5,225 nt of DNA, taken from Muribaculaceae bacterium. Its GTDB lineage: Bacteria > Bacteroidota > Bacteroidia > Bacteroidales > Muribaculaceae. The stretch spans positions 1 to 5,225 of the forward strand of contig JAFLTK010000083.1 of assembly GCA_022511505.1 (NCBI GenBank), given 5' to 3'. The position numbers were made by a program, and so were the translations under genes. The notes beneath the pieces were generated by a model. The model ran no database searches. It had not been told where the DNA came from and saw only the letters and a list, made by a program, of their open reading frames with translations. Shown piece after piece: positions 1 to 5,225 of this stretch; within the stretch, counting starts at the first letter, position 1, and each line of letters opens with the position of its first letter.

Positions 1-760
1 TGATTTTGGCGCCTTGGGCTTCGGCCTTGTTGCGGATTTCTTTCTCTTTCGAAGATATGAAGGGCGAGACGAGGACTGCGCCGCGCGAAGCCTCGTCGAG
101 CCATCGGGCGGTTTTGTCGGCAATGATTTCGGGCGAATCCTTGCGGCTGATTTTTACCGCCTCCTTGTCGGGATTTCGCAACAGAAAGAGGTTTCCGTAG
201 GCCTCGTACGGCTTTTCGCCGATTTGGATATTCCTCGTCCGCTGAAAGAATTGCGGATATTGCCGCCGCATCGCCAGCCTGTGCGGATTCTCGCGGATAT
301 AGCGGAAGAGGGTGTCGAGCGAGCGATTTGCATAAATAATTTTATCCGTATAATTGGGCTGGAAGATTTCTGTGTGAGAAATCTGTTGGTGAGTTTCTTC
401 GTTATATTTGTTGGTAATTTTGCCGGTAAGCTGAGAAATATAAACCCCCAAATGATATTTTGATCGCTCTTTAACCCTCAACAGAATATGCACATGGTCA
501 GGCATCACACAATAACAATACATTGCGATAATAGGAAAATCATTAGGGAAATTATGGATGGCATCAGCAATGACTCGGCCTAAATGTGACCATCTCACTT
601 TGGCCGAGCCGGGCTGTCCGGGAGTTATCCGAGCATCACCAATAATCTCGCTGAATGGCTGGCAACTATCAGCTTTTTTTAGGATTATATGGTAGGCGCA
701 GTGGGAATAGTAATCATGGCTGTGGCTTCGCCGGGTGTAACTGAGGTTAAAGTCTTTCAT
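1..760 (-). CDS. IS200-like Y1 (HUH) transposase, RAYT type, with C-terminal extension; partial, 3' end off the left edge
   Basis: Reading the minus strand from the ATG at 760 gives 253 uninterrupted codons running off the left edge with no stop. The HUH metal-binding motif is visible as PDHVHILL (His89, His91). The probable catalytic tyrosine is Tyr154 in LFRYIRENPHR, the usual position in REP-associated tyrosine transposases (RAYTs), where a YIxxNP motif is typical. The N-terminal YHIILKK (residues 23-29) fits the first strand of the Y1_Tnp fold. Such enzymes nick and rejoin single-stranded DNA at small palindromes through a 5'-phosphotyrosine link. The canonical domain ends near residue 170. 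Here at least 80 further residues follow, including GAVLVSPFISSKEKEI and AKI (227-253), which read like the opening of a Rossmann-type beta-alpha-beta unit. Codons in the first 150 residues are AT-rich; the remainder matches neighbouring genes. An in-frame ATG at 781 adds seven residues (MALFRKS). I prefer 760 because an A-rich stretch precedes it, but the choice is open. Family call is strong; mobility is unproven. Confidence 0.85.
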   Translation of the reverse strand, partial: MKDFNLSYTRRSHSHDYYSHCAYHIILKKADSCQPFSEIIGDARITPGQPGSAKVRWSHLGRVIADAIHNFPNDFPIIAMYCYCVMPDHVHILLRVKERSKYHLGVYISQLTGKITNKYNEETHQQISHTEIFQPNYTDKIIYANRSLDTLFRYIRENPHRLAMRRQYPQFFQRTRNIQIGEKPYEAYGNLFLLRNPDKEAVKISRKDSPEIIADKTARWLDEASRGAVLVSPFISSKEKEIRNKAEAQGAKI

Positions 761-785
761 ACTTTTTCTAAATAGAGCCATTCTC

Positions 786-851
786 AATTGGCATAAATGC
801 TCCCACAGCGCCAAATCCCACCTGCCAATTCAATAGTAATTTGGGGCTGTG
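786..851 (-). repeat. Two interleaved inverted repeats upstream of the RAYT-like gene (possible REP-like palindrome or 5'-leader pseudoknot)
   Basis: Inverted repeat 1 pairs 804-816 (CACAGCGCCAAAT) with 839-851 (ATTTGGGGCTGTG): 12 of 13 positions match, with a single central mismatch and a 22-base loop. Inverted repeat 2 pairs 786-793 (AATTGGCA) with 823-830 (TGCCAATT): 8 of 8 match. One arm of repeat 2 lies inside the loop of repeat 1, so on a minus-strand transcript they are either mutually exclusive or fold as an H-type pseudoknot. The outer arm of repeat 2 ends four bases before the alternative ATG at 781. HUH transposases recognise small hairpins, so this may be the enzyme's DNA target, an RNA control element, or both. 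Part of repeat 2 is self-complementary (CAATTG), which weakens it as evidence. No T-run follows, so it is a poor terminator. Confidence 0.55.
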
Positions 852-865
852 AAAGTGCTTGCGCT

Positions 866-873
866 CAAATTTA
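866..873 (-). promoter_or_regulatory. Possible Bacteroidales -7 box for the RAYT-like gene
   Basis: On the minus strand this reads TAAATTTG, a full match to the Bacteroidetes TAnnTTTG consensus. It lies just beyond the YraN stop codon. Transcription from it would begin near 862 and include the whole inverted-repeat region in a leader of about 80-100 bases. No convincing TTTG or TTG -33 element sits 19-21 bases upstream, where YraN coding sequence lies, so the call is weak. Confidence 0.3.
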
Positions 874-887
874 TAGGTTTACATTGG

Positions 888-1268
888 TTAGCGGGTGGAG
901 AGCGGTGGCCGGAAGGCGTCGGGGTAGTGCTCGATGACGGCGGTCGAGGGGTCGGCGGCGGGGTTGCCGATGATGGTGATGACGTCGAATTGGGGCTCGT
1001 GGAGGATGTTCATCGACCGGATGTAGGTGTCGGCGGCGCGAGCGAGGCGGCGCATTTTGGCGAGGTCGACGGCCTCCGACGGGTCGACAAAGTCGGTCGT
1101 GCGAGTTTTGACCTCGACAAAGACGATTCGGTCGTCTTTGATGGCGATGAAGTCGATTTCGGCTTTACCGATGCGAGTGTTTTCGGCACCGATGGCATAG
1201 CCTTGGCGCAGGAGGTACTCGCGGGCGACTCGTTCGCCCCATTCTCCTAAAGCATTATGTTCGGCCAT
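888..1268 (-). CDS. yraN: YraN/UPF0102 family predicted nuclease
   Basis: A complete 126-residue protein, the usual size for the UPF0102/YraN family. The family signature is intact: GEWGERVAREYLL with Glu12, then NTRIGKAEIDFIAI with Asp39, then FVEVKTR with Glu52 and Lys54. These acidic residues and the ExK pair follow the arrangement of a PD-(D/E)XK nuclease fold, also found in Holliday-junction resolvases and restriction enzymes. The family is widespread in bacteria; its substrate and cellular role are not settled, and a part in DNA processing is only inferred from the fold. It is cytoplasmic, with no signal peptide or membrane segment. The start is fixed by the ATG at 1268, which follows the stop codon of the upstream GH31 gene by one base, so translational coupling on a shared mRNA is likely. 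There is no Shine-Dalgarno sequence, as is common in this phylum. The pairing with a glycoside hydrolase is probably positional, not functional. Confidence 0.93.
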   Translation of the reverse strand: MAEHNALGEWGERVAREYLLRQGYAIGAENTRIGKAEIDFIAIKDDRIVFVEVKTRTTDFVDPSEAVDLAKMRRLARAADTYIRSMNILHEPQFDVITIIGNPAADPSTAVIEHYPDAFRPPLSTR

Positions 1269-1269
1269 T

Positions 1270-3654
1270 TTAGTTGAATTTGATTTTTAGCGGGGTGGCG
1301 GTGTTCCACGCGGTTTTGATTGTCAGACACCGGGTTGCGGGGTCGTAGGTGTAATCTCGGCGGGAGATTTTCTTGCCGTCGCGATAAACGGCTGCGGGTC
1401 GTGCGGAAGTGTTGAACACCTTGAATGTCAACTGCTTGACGGCCTCGCGTCCGGCGAAATCGCCCTCGCTGGTGACGTTGATTGTGGTCGCGCCGTCGAG
1501 GTCGCGCGCGCCGTCAAATCGAACGAGGGCAAAAGCGTCGTCGGCCAGCGAACGGGTCGAGAGGTGGTCGTCCTCAAAGAGGGTGAACGAGTCGTCGACA
1601 CCATCGACGGGGTAGAAATTGACGGTGTATTGGCGCGTATTGAAGTCGGCCGTGTTGTCCATTTCATAGTCGGCAACGGGAATGAACGAGCCTCCGCGGG
1701 CAAATAAGGGCAGAACGTCGAGAGGGGCATCGACCGTGATTGTGTCGCCACCGGCCACGGGAGCCGCGGCTATATCATTGAGATTGAACCATTTGCTACC
1801 GTCGTCGGGGAGGATGACGCGGCGACTGCGGGCGCCCTCGGTCAACACGGGGGCTACGAGGAGGTTGCGCCCCCAGAGGTATTCATCGGTAATGTCGTCG
1901 CCCTTGGCGGTGCCGGTGTAGAAGTTGACCGGGCGCACGAGCGGGGCGCCTGTCGTGGCGTTTTCCCACGCCAGGGTGTAGTTATAGGGTAGCCAGCGAT
2001 AGCGCTCCTTGATATAGCGTTGCAAGGTTTGCTCGATGTCGGGATAATGGTATGGCTCGGCGGTTTGCTGGGCGTGGGTTCTCAGGACGGGGGAGAATGT
2101 GCCGAGCTGGAGCCAGCGCATGTACAGCTCCGGGTCGTAGGGGCGGCTCTCGTCGATGGCAAAACCGCCGACGTCATGGCTCATGTACCCCAGACCGCTA
2201 AGTCCCGAGTTAAGCATTATAACCACCTGGGGTTGAAGACCTTTCCAAGAGCGGGAAACGTCGGTCGACCATGGGAAGACGTTGTGACGCTGCAGGCCGG
2301 TTGTACCGCCGCGCATGAGGGTCATCAGTCGGGTCGAGGGGTAGGACTCGGCATAGAGTTCGTCGATGATTGAGCTCCAGTCGTTGCCATAGCGATTGTG
2401 GTATTGGCGTGTGGTCAAGCCGTTGGCGTGGACGCCACCCTCAGGGTGCACCTCGGGCTCGCCGAGGTCGCCCCACCAGCCGCCAACGCCCTCGTCGGTC
2501 AGTTGGCGGTAGCGGTTTTTGAGCCATTGGCGTGTCTCGGGGCGCGAAACATCAAACATGCCACCTTCGCCCACCCAGATTGTCACCGGGAGCACCTCGC
2601 CGGCGCTGTCCTGCAACAGCAGTCCATCAGAGGCGAGAGCGTTGAAATTGTCAACACCGCGACCGTTGGAAAGTACGTAGGGCTGGGAAATGAGCACCGT
2701 CTTGACGCCTCGGTCGGCAAGGTCGGCAAGCATCTGCTTGTGATTGGGCCACTGCTCCGGGTCCCACGCGAGGCGGCCCATATCTTCCTCTTTACCATAC
2801 CAATAGAGGTCGAGGACAACGCCGTCGAGGGGGTAGCCGCGGGTCTTGAGCGAGTCGACAACGGCGCGGGTTTCGGCCTCGGTTCGGTAGCCGTAGCGCG
2901 ACGTGATGTAGCCCAGCGACCACACCGGCGGCAACGCCTGGCGGCCGGTCAGCAAGGTCGTGGCCTTGACAGCGTCGGCAAGCGTCCCGGCGCCGTTGAT
3001 GAAGTAATATTCGACCGGCGCGGGACTCTCGGTGGTGTAGACAATGGGGTTGGACATCACCATCGAGGCCGCGGCACAGTCGTCAAAGAGTAGAGTGTAG
3101 CCGGTCGAGGCGACCACGAGCGGCATCGTGATATTCATCTGCTTGATGCGCTCCTCGCCGGCGCCATATCCGTAGTTTTGCTTGTTGTACATCACCAGCG
3201 TGTCGCCGGCCAGATTGAACGAGTATCCGCGCTCGCCGGCGCCATAGAAGTGGGTAGCTCCGGTGGTTGATATTGATATAGTCGTCTCGCCTGAGGGGGT
3301 CGTGGAACGCTCTCCGCTGTCGCTGACTATGCGGTCGCGGCCCCCGTTGACGGTGACGGCGCCGCGGGAATCGAGCGTGGCAATCACGCCCCCGGCGGTT
3401 GTCAGCACTTGCATGTCGCCGTGACGCGACACGTCGGCCGTAGGGATAGCGTCGACCGGGAGCACGGCGCCGGTGGGGCGCGGCGCCTCATCGGTGCCTA
3501 CATTTGTAACCTTGATAATATCATCGGTCACGGCTGTAACCGTAACCTGTCGCCCCCCGGCTGTTGAAACGCTCATCGTCACAGCGGGAGCAGCGTCAAT
3601 GGCGACCGCAATCGCGGCAGTCGCAAAAATCGTCAGAAATAATCTCTTTGTCAT
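1270..3654 (-). CDS. Exported GH31 family alpha-glucosidase / alpha-transglucosylase
   Basis: A complete 794-residue protein. Residues 1-24 form a signal peptide: MTKR, a hydrophobic core, then AIDAAPA. There is no lipobox cysteine, so it is probably periplasmic or secreted. An N-terminal beta-sandwich follows, including FYGAGERGY at 136-144. The catalytic barrel starts near LPPVWSLGY (241-249). In it I see LDLYWYG (Asp282, Trp285), the predicted nucleophile Asp396 in WWGDLGEPEVH, the predicted acid/base Asp465 in WSTDVSRSW, SHDVGGF (492-498) and FSPVLRTH (520-527). The C-terminal sheets contain LWGRNLLVAPV (593-603) and FTLFEDDH (690-697), the latter typical of the DUF5110 part of GH31. GH31 enzymes are retaining and act on alpha-linked glucosides. 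The WWGDLGEPE form of the nucleophile loop recalls oligosaccharide 4-alpha-glucosyltransferases such as Cellvibrio Agd31B; that subfamily call is from memory and tentative. Alpha-glucosidase or alpha-xylosidase activity remains possible. It is first in a probable two-gene transcript with yraN, and no SusC/SusD genes are visible nearby. Confidence 0.95.
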   Translation of the reverse strand: MTKRLFLTIFATAAIAVAIDAAPAVTMSVSTAGGRQVTVTAVTDDIIKVTNVGTDEAPRPTGAVLPVDAIPTADVSRHGDMQVLTTAGGVIATLDSRGAVTVNGGRDRIVSDSGERSTTPSGETTISISTTGATHFYGAGERGYSFNLAGDTLVMYNKQNYGYGAGEERIKQMNITMPLVVASTGYTLLFDDCAAASMVMSNPIVYTTESPAPVEYYFINGAGTLADAVKATTLLTGRQALPPVWSLGYITSRYGYRTEAETRAVVDSLKTRGYPLDGVVLDLYWYGKEEDMGRLAWDPEQWPNHKQMLADLADRGVKTVLISQPYVLSNGRGVDNFNALASDGLLLQDSAGEVLPVTIWVGEGGMFDVSRPETRQWLKNRYRQLTDEGVGGWWGDLGEPEVHPEGGVHANGLTTRQYHNRYGNDWSSIIDELYAESYPSTRLMTLMRGGTTGLQRHNVFPWSTDVSRSWKGLQPQVVIMLNSGLSGLGYMSHDVGGFAIDESRPYDPELYMRWLQLGTFSPVLRTHAQQTAEPYHYPDIEQTLQRYIKERYRWLPYNYTLAWENATTGAPLVRPVNFYTGTAKGDDITDEYLWGRNLLVAPVLTEGARSRRVILPDDGSKWFNLNDIAAAPVAGGDTITVDAPLDVLPLFARGGSFIPVADYEMDNTADFNTRQYTVNFYPVDGVDDSFTLFEDDHLSTRSLADDAFALVRFDGARDLDGATTINVTSEGDFAGREAVKQLTFKVFNTSARPAAVYRDGKKISRRDYTYDPATRCLTIKTAWNTATPLKIKFN

Positions 3655-3675
3655 GGTTATTTGTTATATATTGAG

Positions 3676-3707
3676 CAAAGTAACAAAAAACCGATAGCAC
3701 AACCAAA
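3676..3707 (-). promoter_or_regulatory. Predicted Bacteroidales-type promoter of the GH31-yraN transcript
   Basis: On the minus strand, TTTG at 3707-3704 (-33 element) is followed by a 20-base spacer and TTACTTTG at 3683-3676. The latter is a near match to the TAnnTTTG -7 consensus, with T for A at the second position. Transcription would start near 3672, giving a short AT-rich leader of roughly 18 bases before the ATG at 3654. No Shine-Dalgarno sequence is present. Confidence 0.5.
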
Positions 3708-3755
3708 TAAAATGTAACGAATTTTCAGACCCGATAGTAATCAAGCGACGCGAGA

Positions 3756-3788
3756 TTGTTGTCGTGTCAAAATAAAGTTGTAATTTTG
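3756..3788 (+). promoter_or_regulatory. Predicted Bacteroidales-type promoter of the GH3-family gene
   Basis: TTGTTG at 3756-3761 (-33 region), a 19-base spacer counted from its second TTG, and TAATTTTG at 3781-3788, a full match to TAnnTTTG. The last base of the -7 box is only four bases before the ATG at 3793. The predicted transcription start therefore falls on or within a couple of bases of the start codon, giving a leaderless or nearly leaderless mRNA. Confidence 0.6.
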
Positions 3789-3792
3789 GCCT

Positions 3793-5225
3793 ATGATTTT
3801 AACAAATCTTCTCCGCGGGGTCTATTTTGACCGATTTTTGAGGGACTCGGAAGCCTATACCACGATTGAAGGCATCGAGAGGACCCAGCGCGACGTATTG
3901 GCTCGGCTTATCGCTGCCGGGCGCAAAACGCTTTGGGGCGAGGAACATCATCTGGAGAAAGTGGACAGTTACGAGGATTTCGCGGCGACACAACCGGGGC
4001 CGCTGGACTACAGCGTGTTTCGCCCATACGTTATGCGCATGATTGACGGCGAACGCGACATCCTTTGGCCGGGCGTGACGCGAAATTTCGCACAATCGAG
4101 CGGCACGTCCGACGGCAAAAGCAAGTATATTCCCGTGACGGCCGACTCGTTTCAGCGCAACCACTATCGCGGAGCCTCGGCCGTAGTGGCCTACTACCTC
4201 AAGCAGTATCCCGATTCGCGAATCTTTTGCGGCAAATCGTTTATCCTCGGCGGGTCGTTTGCCAACGAACTCAAAACACGTCCCGGCGTCAGAGTCGGCG
4301 ACCTCTCGGCCAATCTGATAGAAAATATCAACCCCATTGCCAACATGGTTCGCATCCCGCGGCGCTCGATTGCGCTGATGGAAAACTGGACCGAGAAGCT
4401 GCCGGCGCTTGTCAACGCCGCCATCGGCGAGAACGTCACCAACATCTCGGGCGTCCCGTCGTGGTTCATGACTGTGCTCAAGGAAATCATCCACAAGGCT
4501 GGCGCCGAGACGATACATGACGTGTGGCCCAACCTCGAGGTGTTTTTCCACGGCGGCATCTCCATGGAGCCGTACCGTCAGCAATATCAGATGCTTACCA
4601 ACCCCGAGAAGATGCGCTATGTCGAGACCTACAACGCGTCAGAGGGCTTTTTTGCCGTGCAGAGCGAGCGCGAAGACCGCGCGATGTTGCTGTTGCTCAA
4701 CGACGGCACTTTCTATGAATTTATCCCCATCGAGGAGGTATACAACGACGGCCACGACGTCCTCCCGGCGTGGAAACTCGAGGAGGGAAAGATATATGCG
4801 ATGGTCATCACCTCGTGCAACGGCCTGTGGCGCTACATGCTCGGCGATACCGTCAAGGTCGAGAGCGTCGCGCCACTGAAAATCACCATCGCCGGTCGCA
4901 CCAAGCACTATATCAACGCTTTTGGCGAGGAACTGATGGTCGACAACGCCGACCGCGCCATTGCGGCCGTGGAGCAATTGCTCGACTGTAGCGTCGAGAA
5001 CTACACCGCGGCGCCCGTCTATGCCGGCAACCGCACGCGCGGACGCCATCAGTGGCTCATCGAGTTCAGCCGCGCCCCACGCGATATGGACGCTTTTGCC
5101 GCCGCCCTCGACGCCGAACTGCGTCGCCTAAACAGCGACTACGATGCCAAGCGCACGGGCAACATCTTCCTCGACCCGCTCAGCGTCAGCGTCGCGCCCC
5201 AAGGCCTTTTCGAGCAATGGCTCGC
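3793..5225 (+). CDS. GH3 auxin-responsive-promoter family protein (acyl-adenylating, ANL superfamily); partial, 3' end off the right edge
   Basis: Starting from the ATG at 3793, 477 codons are open to the window edge. Bacterial members are usually about 500 residues, so only the last few tens are probably missing. The three ATP/AMP-binding motifs of the GH3 family are present: SSGTSDGKSKYIPVT (102-116), YNASEGFFAV (280-289, the counterpart of the plant Y-x-x-S/T-E-G motif) and LWRYMLGD (345-352). Also visible are CGKSFILGGS (146-155), FFHGGISMEPY (251-261) and AGRTKHYINAFGEELM (367-382), where the mobile C-terminal domain begins. Plant relatives adenylate jasmonate, auxin or benzoates and join them to amino acids; the substrate of Bacteroidetes homologues is unknown to me, so acyl adenylation followed by amide formation is inferred. 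There is no signal peptide, so it should be cytoplasmic. The next in-frame ATG is at codon 81, inside the conserved domain, which supports 3793 as the true start. Codon use resembles the GH31 gene, giving no sign of recent transfer. Confidence 0.93.
   Translation, partial: MILTNLLRGVYFDRFLRDSEAYTTIEGIERTQRDVLARLIAAGRKTLWGEEHHLEKVDSYEDFAATQPGPLDYSVFRPYVMRMIDGERDILWPGVTRNFAQSSGTSDGKSKYIPVTADSFQRNHYRGASAVVAYYLKQYPDSRIFCGKSFILGGSFANELKTRPGVRVGDLSANLIENINPIANMVRIPRRSIALMENWTEKLPALVNAAIGENVTNISGVPSWFMTVLKEIIHKAGAETIHDVWPNLEVFFHGGISMEPYRQQYQMLTNPEKMRYVETYNASEGFFAVQSEREDRAMLLLLNDGTFYEFIPIEEVYNDGHDVLPAWKLEEGKIYAMVITSCNGLWRYMLGDTVKVESVAPLKITIAGRTKHYINAFGEELMVDNADRAIAAVEQLLDCSVENYTAAPVYAGNRTRGRHQWLIEFSRAPRDMDAFAAALDAELRRLNSDYDAKRTGNIFLDPLSVSVAPQGLFEQWL

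Larger units (their letters stand above)
3655..3792. other. Divergent intergenic region between the GH31 gene and the GH3-family gene
   Basis: A 138-base, visibly AT-rich gap separating two divergent starts. It holds one predicted promoter facing each way and a 7-base direct repeat, CCGATAG, at 3691-3697 and 3731-3737. The two copies are exactly 40 bases apart, and the first lies inside the spacer of the leftward promoter. I see no riboswitch, small RNA or small open frame. Confidence 0.6.

Noticed and set aside
14..463. Plus-strand open frame opposite the transposase-like gene
   Set aside because: It is antisense to the Y1 domain and its extension, and has no recognisable motif.
804..851. 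Hairpin considered as an intrinsic terminator for the GH31-yraN transcript
   Set aside because: It sits in the right place, but no T-run follows the stem on the minus strand, the loop is long, and the stem has a central mismatch. A leader or REP-like role fits better.
1..890. A complete IS200/IS605-type insertion sequence with both ends
   Set aside because: Only the upstream side is in the window. No second end, target tetranucleotide or partner tnpB gene can be seen.
849..1250. Plus-strand open frame opposite yraN
   Set aside because: Its Gly/Asp/Val-rich low-complexity translation is typical of the antisense of a GC-rich gene, and yraN on the other strand has the full family signature.
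2398..3093. Long plus-strand open frame of 231 codons opposite the GH31 gene
   Set aside because: It lies wholly antisense to a convincing GH31 catalytic domain, shows no recognisable motif, and is explained by GC-rich codon use keeping the opposite frame open.
1270..3792. A polysaccharide-utilisation locus centred on the GH31 enzyme
   Set aside because: No SusC/SusD pair, sugar regulator or second carbohydrate enzyme is present in the window.
3799..4584. Minus-strand open frame of 261 codons opposite the GH3-family gene
   Set aside because: It is antisense to the conserved adenylation motifs and has no family resemblance; it is a shadow of the real gene.

Overview
The window looks like a piece of a moderately GC-rich Bacteroidales chromosome. 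A gut Muribaculaceae-type genome is my best guess. Three things point that way: promoter-like motifs of the Bacteroidetes type (TAnnTTTG at -7, TTTG/TTG near -33) with no Shine-Dalgarno sequences; a bacterial GH3-family acyl-adenylating protein; and a secreted GH31 alpha-glucosidase-type enzyme. The lineage is inferred from gene content and signals, not from a marker gene.

Layout, left to right. (1) From the left edge to about 760 is a minus-strand gene, cut by the window edge. It encodes an IS200-like Y1/HUH transposase of the REP-associated (RAYT) type with an unusual C-terminal extension. (2) The gap 782-887 just upstream of it holds two interleaved inverted repeats that could form a hairpin or an H-type pseudoknot ahead of the transposase start. 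(3) 888-1268, minus: a YraN/UPF0102 family predicted nuclease. (4) 1270-3654, minus: a large exported GH31 glycoside hydrolase or transglucosylase. Its stop codon is one base from the YraN start, so the two are probably co-transcribed. (5) 3655-3792: a divergent intergenic region with a promoter-like motif pair for each side. (6) 3793 to the right edge, plus: a GH3 auxin-responsive-promoter-family protein lacking only its last residues. Its predicted promoter lies so close to the ATG that the mRNA may be leaderless.

The genes do not form one obvious pathway. The GH31 enzyme acts on alpha-glucans or oligosaccharides in the periplasm or outside, but no SusC/SusD transporter pair is in view, so this is not a visible polysaccharide-utilisation locus. 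YraN appears to be a passenger of the GH31 transcript. The GH3-family gene is divergent and independent. The transposase-like gene is the only mobile-element-related feature. Its catalytic half is visibly more AT-rich than its neighbours, while its C-terminal half matches local codon use. No rRNA, tRNA, CRISPR array or complete insertion sequence is present.

The items most worth a second look are the structured leader of the RAYT-like gene, the gene's C-terminal extension, and the possibly leaderless GH3-family gene.
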